Assembly (NCBI GenBank): GCA_964503045.1
Contig: CAZCZI010000036.1
Location: 1-64,000 of the forward strand
DNA length: 64,000 nt
Direction: 5' to 3'
Source: CAYZJR01 sp964503045
GTDB taxonomy: Bacteria; Cyanobacteriota; Vampirovibrionia; Obscuribacterales; Obscuribacteraceae
The notes beneath the pieces were generated by a model. That model worked only from the letters and a program-made list of their open reading frames with translations. It did not search any database and was not told the DNA's origin. Made by a program: the position numbers and the translations under genes. Below, one piece after another: positions 8,924 to 17,038 of this stretch (positions are counted from its first letter, which is position 1; the number at the start of each line of letters is the position of its first letter).

Positions 8924-9586
8924 TTACAGAAGTCCTTCTCGCATGGCTTTCACGGCAGCTTGCGTTCGGTCGGACACCGAGAGCTTCTCCATGATGTGGC
9001 GCATGTGAGTTTTAACTGTTTCGACACCCAAAATCAATCGATCGGCAATCTGTTGATTGGTCAAACCTTCTACAACCAGTTTGAGAACATCCAATTCTCT
9101 TGCCGTCAGTTTGACTTTGTTTGCAGGGGGTTTGGTGCTGCCTTCTTCGTCAGGCATGTCGCAAACTTTGAGAACGTGACCGGCGATTGATGGATCAAGC
9201 CATGCGCAACCGCTTGTCACCGATTGAATGGCGGTGATGAGCTGGTCGCGTGCAATGTTTTTCACGCAGTACCCGTCTGCTCCGGCTGCCAGCGCTGCAA
9301 AAATGTTCTTCTCATTGTCGAAAGAAGTAAACATGATGACGTTGATGTCCGAGTTGCGCTTTTTGACTTCCCGGGTGGCTTCGACGCCGTCAATTCCAGG
9401 AAGCCCAATGTCCATAAGAATGACATCCGGATTTAATTTTGATGCCAAGTCGACGGCCGTGTTGCCATCTGCGGCCTCTCCTACAACCTCTACCGAAGGG
9501 AGTTCTTTGAGCATCGATTTGAGACCGAATCGCATGATTTCGTGGTCTTCGACGATCAACACTCTTATTGAATTACCGGCGGTCAT
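8924..9586 (-). CDS. NarL/FixJ-family response regulator
   Basis: 220 residues. The N-terminal receiver domain has all key residues: acidic D14, phosphoacceptor D59 (VILMDIGLPG), T87 and K109. A linker of about 30 residues leads to a LuxR-type helix-turn-helix (about 155-212: LTARELDVLKLVVEGLTNQQIA then VETVKTHMRHI). It is therefore a phosphorylation-controlled transcription factor. No histidine kinase gene lies in the window, so it is an orphan here. The ATG at 9586 follows a G-rich ribosome binding site (GGGGGTG). It is the first gene of a two-gene unit with the TPR-matrixin protease, which it may regulate. Confidence 0.95.
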   Translation of the reverse strand: MTAGNSIRVLIVEDHEIMRFGLKSMLKELPSVEVVGEAADGNTAVDLASKLNPDVILMDIGLPGIDGVEATREVKKRNSDINVIMFTSFDNEKNIFAALAAGADGYCVKNIARDQLITAIQSVTSGCAWLDPSIAGHVLKVCDMPDEEGSTKPPANKVKLTARELDVLKLVVEGLTNQQIADRLILGVETVKTHMRHIMEKLSVSDRTQAAVKAMREGLL

Positions 9587-9653
9587 AGCACCCCCAACTC
9601 CACACCTACCAAACGGATGGAATCATTATAGGGAGTTATATGGATTTTGGCAG

Positions 9654-9683
9654 CGCAAGAAGAGAAGCAACCGCTTCTCTTCT
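9654..9683 (-). terminator. 13-bp perfect hairpin, probable terminator
   Basis: CAAGAAGAGAAGC and its exact complement GCTTCTCTTCTTG are separated by four bases (AACC). It lies 20 bp beyond the stop of the minus-strand gene at 9705-10283 and before the response regulator. The 3' arm on the minus strand is U-rich, but there is no separate T-tract. Confidence 0.55.
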
Positions 9684-9704
9684 TGACGTCTTCGATCGGC
9701 TACA

Positions 9705-10283
9705 TTAGAAAGTGCATTTGTCCAGTTTTGCGTTGACTACTCCTATCGGCGGAAACAGCATGAACTCGGTGGTTGCCTTAAGCGGCTTGTTTTTGAAGTA
9801 GTTGTATACGTCTGTGGGAACGGACAAGATTTCGTTCATGACGTCTTCAGCGGTTTGGGGCGCCTTGCACTTTGGCTTTCCGTCTATAACCATGTCGATT
9901 GCGCGCATCGACTGTTTCACACTTTCTTTTACTACTTCGTTGGCTACCTCGAGCGGCAAGCAGGCTATCGGTGCGGCCGCGCAGAACCCCGCCACAACTA
10001 CGTCTGAGACGTCGAGCGCGGAAACTTTCGGAGGCTGGGCTTTTTCCTTTGCCTTTTCTTCCGGAGACTGAGACTTATCCTTCTCCTTTTCTGCTGGTGG
10101 TTTTGATTGTGCTCTTTGGGCTGCGTCTACGGCTCCTTTCATTGCGCCTGTGACAGCAGCTTGACCAATACCGACGAGTGGGGGCAAAAGTAGAGCTTCG
10201 GCTATTTCAACCCAACCATTTTCTTGTGGTTGGTTGTTGGAAGAAGTCGATCTTTTCTCTGTAGTGTCTGGTTTGTCAGGCAT
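9705..10283 (-). CDS. Hypothetical protein with charged central segment
   Basis: 192 residues, family not recognised. Hydrophobic/small-residue segments (about 27-52, rich in Gly and Ala, and about 92-115, containing VVVAGFCAAAPIACLPLEV) flank a Lys/Glu/Pro-rich stretch (58-85). The C-terminal part contains TEFMLFPPIGVVNAKLDKC. There is no signal peptide; the N-terminus is hydrophilic. Two paired Cys (FCAAAPIAC) and a C-terminal Cys could matter but no known motif fits. Start ATG 10283 has GAGG nine bases upstream. It is a single gene, followed by a strong hairpin. Confidence 0.65.
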   Translation of the reverse strand: MPDKPDTTEKRSTSSNNQPQENGWVEIAEALLLPPLVGIGQAAVTGAMKGAVDAAQRAQSKPPAEKEKDKSQSPEEKAKEKAQPPKVSALDVSDVVVAGFCAAAPIACLPLEVANEVVKESVKQSMRAIDMVIDGKPKCKAPQTAEDVMNEILSVPTDVYNYFKNKPLKATTEFMLFPPIGVVNAKLDKCTF

Positions 10284-10750
10284 TATGTAATCCTCTCTTA
10301 GAAACTGCTTCAGCCATTTTCGATTGGTGTTGACTCAACCGCTCGTGACTGCATCTATACGCCCCGCAAAATTTTTGGACACACCAATTGCGGTATCATT
10401 TTCTGTTGAGGAGGTATACTCAAAAGCCTGTTTCTGAGCCAGAAACAGGTGATGACGATGTATTATCGGTTAAGAGTGTTTGCTCTTGTTGCCGGGCACT
10501 ATATATGGTGCCATTTCTCTGCATGCAAACGACAATCCCGTGCTGACTGAGCGCGTAGTTTGCTTGCGGTTTCGTTTGTAAGTATGCAGTTTGCCCGTGA
10601 CAAATTAGGGTCGGCACGCTGGTTAACAAGGGGGAGAGATCTTATAGTGATCCTCTTGAATGTAGAAGCGCATCAGTTTAGGCTTTACGGTGGTTCCGCC
10701 TAAATGCGTCTGGCGGCTGTGGCGTCTCGTTGGATCGCCAGGAGGAGAAT
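10284..10750. other. Intergenic region with a 9-bp perfect hairpin
   Basis: A 467-bp stretch upstream of the kinase gene. CCTGTTTCT (10427-10435) and AGAAACAGG (10441-10449) form a perfect stem with loop GAGCC; no T-tract follows on the plus strand, while the minus strand continues CTTTTGAG. A 69-codon minus frame (10629-10420) ends on this hairpin; I cannot show that it is a gene. No promoter stands out. Confidence 0.4.
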
Positions 10751-11614
10751 GTGCGGGCAACACTGACAGGGCAAGTCCTCATGAATCGTTATGAGGTCCA
10801 AGAAGAGATTGGTCGCGGCGCCCTCGGCATCGTCTACAAGGGGTGGCATCGTCAAATCGATAAGCCGATTGCCATAAAGGTGCTTTTTCAGGAGACCGGG
10901 CAAAATGAGACCGGCTTTTTGCGTTTTCAGCGCGAGGCTGAGTCGGCAAGCAAAATTAGCCATCACAACGTCATCACCATTTTTGACTTTGGGCTTTCTG
11001 AGGACAAGTTTCCCTTCCTGGTCATGGACTACATAAAGGGACGCAATTTAAGAGATGAGATTAAACGCGAGGGCGGTCTCGATGTAGAGCGCGCCGTGCC
11101 CATCTTCTTGCAGATTTGCGACGGTATGCAGCATGCGCACAGAAAAGAGATACTCCATCGGGACTTGAAGCCGGACAACATAGTACTGACTGACTTTGGC
11201 GGCAATCCTGATTTCGTCAAGATTGTCGATTTCGGCATCGCCAAAATGATGGATGAGCAGCGTTTGTCCAAGCGCAAGTTGACCATGGAAGGGCAAGTGG
11301 TGGGTACCCCCGCCTACATGAGCCCCGAGCAAATCATGGGTCGCCCGCTTGATCCTAGAAGCGACGTATACACCATGGGAGTGCTTATGTTTAACGCGCT
11401 CACAGGCGTTTTGCCTATCTTGGGCGGTAACTCCACCGAGACCATGACCAAGCACGTCACCAACGATCCGCTCGATTTTGCGCGGGCGACGAAGCGCATG
11501 GTTCCCTTGCCGTTGCAGGCGGTGATTTTGACCGCGCTGAGCAAGTTTCCTGAAAATCGACAACAATCAATGGATGACCTGGCGCAAGACCTCCGCAGGT
11601 CCACTGGATTTTAA
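10751..11614 (+). CDS. Soluble Ser/Thr protein kinase (PknB-like catalytic domain only)
   Basis: 287 residues, essentially just a Hanks-type kinase domain. Glycine loop GRGALGIVYKG (21-31), catalytic Lys43 in AIKVL, HRDLKPDN with Asp138, DFG at 160-162, and the P+1 region GTPAYMSPEQ are all present, so it should be active. There is no membrane helix and no sensor domain, unlike most bacterial PknB relatives. GTG 10751 is the start because AGGAGG lies at 10740-10745, five bases upstream; a TTG at 10730 is the far end of the frame. The alpha/beta hydrolase gene begins three bases after its stop, so the kinase heads a likely four-gene plus-strand unit. Its substrates are unknown. Confidence 0.93.
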   Translation: MRATLTGQVLMNRYEVQEEIGRGALGIVYKGWHRQIDKPIAIKVLFQETGQNETGFLRFQREAESASKISHHNVITIFDFGLSEDKFPFLVMDYIKGRNLRDEIKREGGLDVERAVPIFLQICDGMQHAHRKEILHRDLKPDNIVLTDFGGNPDFVKIVDFGIAKMMDEQRLSKRKLTMEGQVVGTPAYMSPEQIMGRPLDPRSDVYTMGVLMFNALTGVLPILGGNSTETMTKHVTNDPLDFARATKRMVPLPLQAVILTALSKFPENRQQSMDDLAQDLRRSTGF

Positions 11615-11617
11615 AGC

Positions 11618-12766
11618 GTGAACAAGAACTTCCTACTGATTTTAGCCATTGTCGTGATGGTCACGGTTCCATTTGTGGCGACCGACAGCGCCCACGTGGG
11701 CCCAGGCGGCATTCGCGTTTATCGTGATTTGTTTTATGTTCCTGGCAGTTTCAACAATAGGCAATCGCTGGATCTGTATTTGCCTGCCAATCGCAACGAA
11801 AAGCTGCCCTTAATCATTTGGATTCACGGCGGCGCTTGGATGGGTGGAAGCAAGGACGATCCGCCGATGCACGAGTTTGTCGATAACGGATATGCTTTTG
11901 CCAGCATCAACTATCGCCTGACAAATGAAGCGCACTTCCCCGAAATCTTTTACGATTGCAAGGCCGCGATTCGTTATTTAAGGGCTCATGCAAAGGACTA
12001 CAACCTGGATCCTGAACGATTTGGCGTGTGGGGCTATTCTGCCGGTGCGGTTATTGCCGCTTTGTTGGGAACCACCGGTGATACCAGAGATCTAGAAGGC
12101 AATGAGGGTAATGCGGAACAGTCGAGTGCGTTGCAGGCAATTGTGTGTTGGGCTGGCGCAGGCGATTTGACGAAGCTCAATGATGAAGTGAAGGCTTTGC
12201 GAGCGCAAGGCGTGAAGGCGAAGCTCGATATTGAAACACCGCAGGCGCCGCTTACTCTCTATTTGGGGGGCAAGCTGGAAGACAAAGTGGAACTAGCAAA
12301 GCAAGCGAGTGCAAGCACATACATCACCAAAGACGACCCGCCATTTTTGGTGGTGCACGGCAAGAAGGATGATGTTGTGCCATTTGCATTGAGCGAATCG
12401 TTTGCGAAGAAGCTCAAGGAAGCAGGCGTCACGTCGAAATTTTCTGCTGTGCGGGGCTTGAAGCATTTCTTGTTTCATAAGAAGTATTTGGTCGAAGTCA
12501 AAGACTTTTTCGACTCTCAATTCATGAAGAAACAGAAGGTTGCTGGAGACGCGCAGAGTGTTTCGAATACTTCAAAGATCCGAAACAATCCTCAAGTAAA
12601 CGGGGAGGGCAGTGAAGTCACTGACGATGTGAAGACGGAAAATGTGAAAGCAGAAGATTTGAAAGCAGAAGATATGAAAGAACCGGCTGAAGAACCCGAC
12701 GAGGCTGAAGCGCACACTTTTGCAGGACCCACAAAGTCATCCAGTGGACCGAGCAAGGAACCATAG
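11618..12766 (+). CDS. Exported alpha/beta hydrolase (BD-FAE/esterase-lipase type)
   Basis: 382 residues. An N-terminal hydrophobic segment (about 4-24) acts as signal peptide or anchor. Catalytic features are the oxyanion motif HGGAW (H70), the nucleophile elbow GYSAGA (Ser141), an acid at D251/D252 in KKDDVVP, and His283 in LKHFLF. This arrangement is that of the hormone-sensitive-lipase-like and BD-FAE carboxylesterases. After residue 310 comes a hydrophilic tail built of a five-residue repeat (VKTEN, VKAED, LKAED, MKEPA) ending in Ser/Pro-rich sequence, which is unusual for the family. The GTG start at 11618 lies three bases after the kinase stop. The substrate is probably a small ester or acyl group; that is inference. 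Confidence 0.88.
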   Translation: MNKNFLLILAIVVMVTVPFVATDSAHVGPGGIRVYRDLFYVPGSFNNRQSLDLYLPANRNEKLPLIIWIHGGAWMGGSKDDPPMHEFVDNGYAFASINYRLTNEAHFPEIFYDCKAAIRYLRAHAKDYNLDPERFGVWGYSAGAVIAALLGTTGDTRDLEGNEGNAEQSSALQAIVCWAGAGDLTKLNDEVKALRAQGVKAKLDIETPQAPLTLYLGGKLEDKVELAKQASASTYITKDDPPFLVVHGKKDDVVPFALSESFAKKLKEAGVTSKFSAVRGLKHFLFHKKYLVEVKDFFDSQFMKKQKVAGDAQSVSNTSKIRNNPQVNGEGSEVTDDVKTENVKAEDLKAEDMKEPAEEPDEAEAHTFAGPTKSSSGPSKEP

Positions 12767-12771
12767 CCGCG

Positions 12772-13269
12772 ATGTCCATTCCAGAACAAATCACGCCTGG
12801 AAAACTTGGGGACTATCTGGAGATCATGTCGAAAGCGATATTCCAAGCCGGTTTAAGTTGGTCGCAGATCGACAAGAGTTGGAACGGGTTTCTCAAGGCA
12901 TTCGAACAATTTGACCCGGTGAAAGTCGCCAAATATGATGAGTCAGACATCGAGCGCTTGATGAAAGACCCGGAAGTAGTGCATAGCAGAAAGAAGATCG
13001 TTGCGACAATCGCGAATGCACAAATGATTCTTGAACTCGATAAACAGCACAATGGTTTTGCAAATTATTTGCGTTCCAAATCTAATTATGAGGAACTGAG
13101 CAAAGATCTCCGCAAGAAATTCAAGTTTCTCGGAGAGTTGAGCGTGTATTACTTCCTCTTTAGAGTTAAGGAACCGGTGCCGGTTTTCGAGGAATGGATC
13201 CAAACGGTTGAGGGGCACCACCCACGAATGCGCGAGATGGTCGAGCACGCGCGAAAGAAATCGAAGTAG
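12772..13269 (+). CDS. DNA-3-methyladenine glycosylase I (Tag)-like protein
   Basis: 165 residues, homologous to the Tag glycosylase family of base excision repair. Diagnostic stretches are FQAGLSW (24-30), FDPVKVA, and DIERLMKDPEVVHSRKKI then ATIANA, followed by a KFKFLG segment near the C-terminus. Compared with E. coli Tag, recalled from memory, the N-terminal Cys/His and C-terminal His/Cys ligands of the zinc snap are absent and the position of catalytic Glu38 is Ala22. It therefore belongs to a shorter Tag-like branch and may have altered activity. It starts at ATG 12772, five bases after the hydrolase stop. Confidence 0.82.
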   Translation: MSIPEQITPGKLGDYLEIMSKAIFQAGLSWSQIDKSWNGFLKAFEQFDPVKVAKYDESDIERLMKDPEVVHSRKKIVATIANAQMILELDKQHNGFANYLRSKSNYEELSKDLRKKFKFLGELSVYYFLFRVKEPVPVFEEWIQTVEGHHPRMREMVEHARKKSK

Positions 13270-13286
13270 CGTTGAACAGTAGAAGT

Positions 13287-14450
13287 ATGAATCAGCCCCT
13301 AAGCGAAGTTGCAGAACATAAGAACGCGTGGAAAGAGATCGCGCTTTCAGTTTCGCGCATGAATCGCGATGCCGCCGCATCTGCAATCACAGATTGCTAT
13401 CGCAATGCCGGACTCATGCCTCCCAAAACTTTTGTATTTCTCGGCTCGCCGGTAAAGGGCACGCTCGCGGCCGCGACGCTGGTCAAACAGCAAGTGCAAA
13501 GTGCATTTATTCCGGTGGTGGCAAATCTCAAAGCGACCATCGAAATAAAGTACGACGAACAATTCAAACTGATGTCATCGCAGCATAAGTTGAGAGCTGC
13601 AGCGCCTGAACTTACAACCCCAAGAAGCAGCATCTCGTATTTCAGAATCGGACCGAATCTGCGCACGGCCTTCGAGCGATGGTGCGCTACATACTGGAAT
13701 ATGGAAGGTTGGTTTGATCCCGATCCAGCCGACTCTCTCATGCAAGAGTTGTGCCATCAACTTCCGACACGTATCGTTGAGCGACTCCCGCTTGCACCGG
13801 AGCGTGGACAGGAATGCCAAGTTCAATTGTCGCGATGTGGCTTTGGCTCGCATGACGCATACTGGCTCCAACTCTACGACTATGCTGTCAAATCAGGTTT
13901 CCAAATCGACGAACTTGCACCTTTCGTCGAGGCGGCGAAGAACTGCGGGTGGTGGTGGCCGTTTTACGACATTTGCATCGTCACCGATCGGCCTAAGCTT
14001 CTGGCGATCGATTCGGAGGGGCGGTTCCATCGTGCTACGGGACCAGCCGCTGAGTACCGAGACGGCTTGAAAGTTTGGTCATGGAAAGGCGGCTTCGTGC
14101 CCAAGCGCGTCGTCTGGTTTTCTCAAAACATGAACATCTTCGACATCGACGATGAGCCAAACATCGAAGCACGGCGATTCATGATCGACATGTATGGTTT
14201 GGACAATTTCATTCGTGATGCGAAGGCGCGCAAGATTGATGACGACAGGTACGGCAAGCTCTACATCCGCGAACTTTTGGATGATGAACCAATCGTCTTA
14301 TTGGAAGTTCTCAACTCATCTCCGGAGCCTGATGGAACATACAAGACATACTTCCTGCGCGTGCCACCCCATTGCAGAACCTCACGCGAAGCCGTAGCCT
14401 GGACTTTTGGATTGCGGCCGGAACAATACAATCCTTTGAAGGAAACTTAG
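13287..14450 (+). CDS. DUF6745-domain protein
   Basis: 387 residues, cytoplasmic by composition. The C-terminal half carries the DUF6745 signature: WWWPFYDICIVTDRP, then the segment with EYRDGLKVWSWKG, then LLEVLNSSPEPDGTYKTYFL and REAVAWTFGL. The family's function is not known. The N-terminal part contains TFVFLGSPVKGTLAAA and is variable between members. The frame is open from a TTG at 13272 just after the Tag-like gene; ATG 13287 with a weak AGAAG is preferred. It is the last gene of the plus-strand run and is followed by a clear terminator. Confidence 0.75.
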   Translation: MNQPLSEVAEHKNAWKEIALSVSRMNRDAAASAITDCYRNAGLMPPKTFVFLGSPVKGTLAAATLVKQQVQSAFIPVVANLKATIEIKYDEQFKLMSSQHKLRAAAPELTTPRSSISYFRIGPNLRTAFERWCATYWNMEGWFDPDPADSLMQELCHQLPTRIVERLPLAPERGQECQVQLSRCGFGSHDAYWLQLYDYAVKSGFQIDELAPFVEAAKNCGWWWPFYDICIVTDRPKLLAIDSEGRFHRATGPAAEYRDGLKVWSWKGGFVPKRVVWFSQNMNIFDIDDEPNIEARRFMIDMYGLDNFIRDAKARKIDDDRYGKLYIRELLDDEPIVLLEVLNSSPEPDGTYKTYFLRVPPHCRTSREAVAWTFGLRPEQYNPLKET

Positions 14451-14453
14451 TTT

Positions 14454-14481
14454 GCGGCGCGTGATCTCGCGGCGCGTGATC
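14454..14481. repeat. 13-bp direct repeat, 15-bp period
   Basis: GCGGCGCGTGATC occurs at 14454-14466 and identically at 14469-14481, between a stop codon and a terminator. Confidence 0.8.
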
Positions 14482-14488
14482 ATAAAAG

Positions 14489-14514
14489 AAAGCCACCGCG
14501 TGAGGGTGGCTTTT
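14489..14514 (+). terminator. Bidirectional rho-independent terminator
   Basis: AAAGCCACC pairs with GGTGGCTTT (9 bp, 7-base loop), followed by TTTT-AA on the plus strand and, after the complementary arm, by TTTCTTTTATG on the minus strand. It serves the plus-strand DUF6745 gene and could also stop minus-strand transcription past the DUF2339 gene. Confidence 0.85.
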
Positions 14515-14624
14515 AAGCACTCTATGTATAGAGAACGATTCTCTAGTACTTCTTACCTGCAAGGCGCTTGTAGGTTCCTCCCTAAAACCTTATCAATTGA
14601 ACCGGGTGCCGACATTCGAAGAGA

Positions 14625-16877
14625 TCAGATTGCGTTGGCTGCTGTTCCATCTGTGCTTCCTGATGGGACGTTTATTGAGATCTCTTTCTCTTCAGTCACG
14701 GTGTCTGCATCATTTGAGTCTTTCGAACCCAATTTCGCGTAAGCGAACGAAGCAACGAGAAGTACGACACCAGCAGCCATGAAGGAGATAATTCTGTAAA
14801 TTGTCTCGAGTCCTGCGAGTTCGAACAGAAGCAATCGTCCAATCACGATGCTCATCATTACCAGACCGGAGACGCGATACAACTTGTCTTTGATCTGAAA
14901 ACCGACAAACAGCAGCGCAATTCCTTGGAGGGTCCATGCAACGGTCAACCACTCTGGTGCTACGACCCGACCCAGCAAGATGGCGAGAATGGTCGTACCG
15001 GCGATTGCATAGGCGTTGTTGATTCCATTTTCGAATGGATCGAAGTTCGCTTTAGGTGTCGTGCGATAGAAGTAAGACATCACATAATGCAGTCCGACAA
15101 TAATCACCGTCGGTAGTGTCAACCATTCTGGGAAAAAAGCTAAGAACCAAGTCTGGGAGCATATGATTCCAATAGTTCCAACCACTCTTAATGGAGGGAA
15201 CATAATGATGGCACCAATTGCGATTGCGGCCAGGCACTGAAGTGTGAGCACCAGAGCGACTGATTGTGCAGGAACAAATGCCAAAGTCGTCGACATTGAT
15301 GCCAGTGCAGCAAGCGCTGAGTAGAAGTAGAATGCCAGGCTGCCTTTTGGTGGCTGATGTGTCTCACGGGAAGTTTTGATCGATTGATAGACGTAAACAG
15401 CCGACGAAGCGCAAGCCGCTGCCAAAGCCGTTAAGTCGGTGATCAGAGTTTTTGAATCTCGTACATAGGTAAGCGTTTCTCGATCGAAGTGGAGACTAAC
15501 GTTGCTCATAACTGAGTTGGCGCAAACGAGAGCGAGGAATGCCGCGAAACGCCGCACTACTGCCATGTCGAAGTAGTATCCTGCCCATACCAAAACAGGA
15601 ACTTCCAAGCACCAGAAAGTGGTCAACGTATTGCCGTGCAGATTGAACGACACTGCATACGTTGCAAGCGAGAGTGCCATGACAGTGTGCAGTTTGAGAA
15701 TCGCGTACATCGAATTTTGCTTAGCCGAGAATCCGGTGAGAGCATATGCTAAAGCGGTGGAGTAGAGGAAACTCGATCTCCAATCAGAGTGATATGAGCA
15801 CATCAAACCAAACACGATCGGAACAAAGAACAGTGCATTAATGAAAGAAGCGGTGGCGACTCTGTTGCGCTCAGTTTTGTTTGTGTACTTGATCGAGAAG
15901 ATGATCAGATTGAAGACTGCCCAACAGAATACCGAGTAGGCAGTCGAAACGAAGAAATGAGTGTCATCGAGCGACATGCCGAACAGTCTGGTTTGTTCCG
16001 ACAGTATTTGCGGCAACAATATGGCTAGTCCAAGCACATAGGACACCACTTCCGTGTAAACAAGAAGAGTAAACCATCTCATCTTCCAAACAAGATATGC
16101 TGTTCCTGCAATAAGAATTGCAATCGCGGCTGCTGTGGCTGTGGTATCCGGGCTCATGCAAATTGCAATAAAGCCAAGCGTCATAGTCAGTCCGGTGACT
16201 GCCTGGGATTTGTATCTGAGTGAATATTTAACTGCACCAAATGCAATACCGGCAAGTAAAATCAAGTCGGCAAGAGCGCTGTCGATAATCCTGACGGATT
16301 GAACGTGGTGTGCGGCAAAGGCGCTGAAATACGCCAGTGACCAGCCGCCACCAATGAGGGCTCGACCATACCAGTTGAATGTTGGTTTGCGTTCAAACCA
16401 TTCGCCGCTCAAGATGAGTGCGACACCGGCGAGAATGCCAGTGAGAATTTTGAAGAGCGGAGTAAAGTATTGAAATTGATAAACAAGCGCCAGACCAAGA
16501 CCGATGACCAGAAAGCTGATTCCAATTTTGTTGAGGTTCTTTCCAAGCCAAACCTCCATACTTTCGGTTGGTTTTGGTTCGTCGATCGCAGATACGACGG
16601 CGGGAGTTTGGGGTGACTCTGTCAGCACTGCTTGTCCGAGATTTAGACTCATCGAGGGTGCTGCAAATTCTGGTTGCGTTGATGGCAACGGCTGAGGTTG
16701 CGGCAATGACTCCGGTTGAACCAGAATCGCCTCCTCTAGGCAGCCGACTGTCGCCGCGCTGGCGACTGCTTTGGTCATTGTCTCAGCGATCATCTCCAGT
16801 TGCTCTATACGTCTCATTAGAGCTGTAGCCGATCGCCTAACGTCTTGAAGTTCATATTGGAATTCGAAATTAGTCAT
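14625..16877 (-). CDS. DUF2339 polytopic membrane protein
   Basis: About 750 residues. A short coiled-coil-like N-terminus (residues 1-45, heptads around RRIEQLEMIAETM) and a Pro/Gln-rich linker precede roughly 20 hydrophobic helices. The first membrane region, with FKILTGILAGVALILSGEWF and GGGWSLAYFSAFAAHH, is characteristic of DUF2339, a family of very hydrophobic proteins without known function. The frame is open from 16952, but ATG 16877 has AGGA eight bases upstream. It ends in a hydrophilic tail. It is the last minus-strand gene before the bidirectional terminator. Confidence 0.85.
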   Translation of the reverse strand: MTNFEFQYELQDVRRSATALMRRIEQLEMIAETMTKAVASAATVGCLEEAILVQPESLPQPQPLPSTQPEFAAPSMSLNLGQAVLTESPQTPAVVSAIDEPKPTESMEVWLGKNLNKIGISFLVIGLGLALVYQFQYFTPLFKILTGILAGVALILSGEWFERKPTFNWYGRALIGGGWSLAYFSAFAAHHVQSVRIIDSALADLILLAGIAFGAVKYSLRYKSQAVTGLTMTLGFIAICMSPDTTATAAAIAILIAGTAYLVWKMRWFTLLVYTEVVSYVLGLAILLPQILSEQTRLFGMSLDDTHFFVSTAYSVFCWAVFNLIIFSIKYTNKTERNRVATASFINALFFVPIVFGLMCSYHSDWRSSFLYSTALAYALTGFSAKQNSMYAILKLHTVMALSLATYAVSFNLHGNTLTTFWCLEVPVLVWAGYYFDMAVVRRFAAFLALVCANSVMSNVSLHFDRETLTYVRDSKTLITDLTALAAACASSAVYVYQSIKTSRETHQPPKGSLAFYFYSALAALASMSTTLAFVPAQSVALVLTLQCLAAIAIGAIIMFPPLRVVGTIGIICSQTWFLAFFPEWLTLPTVIIVGLHYVMSYFYRTTPKANFDPFENGINNAYAIAGTTILAILLGRVVAPEWLTVAWTLQGIALLFVGFQIKDKLYRVSGLVMMSIVIGRLLLFELAGLETIYRIISFMAAGVVLLVASFAYAKLGSKDSNDADTVTEEKEISINVPSGSTDGTAANAI

Positions 16878-16995
16878 ATGTTCAATCCTAACAATCCTAA
16901 GCCGGCGGTTCCTCTTTTGAGGAGCCTCGCTGGGCGGGTTTTGTAAGCACAACTACCCGATGTTACGGCGAATTTCGCCCCATTAGACAGCCTGC

Positions 16996-17017
16996 CAAAC
17001 AGTCTCCTAACTGTTTG
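16996..17017. repeat. 8-bp perfect inverted repeat
   Basis: CAAACAGT and ACTGTTTG flank a six-base loop (CTCCTA) between the retropepsin gene and the DUF2339 gene. There is no T-tract; it could be an operator or weak terminator. Confidence 0.4.
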
Positions 17018-17038
17018 AACAGCAAGAGCCGCCGGCTG

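Noticed and set aside
10420..10629. 69-codon minus-strand frame ending on a hairpin
   Set aside because: TTG start without a ribosome binding site and no recognisable product; could be real but cannot be supported.
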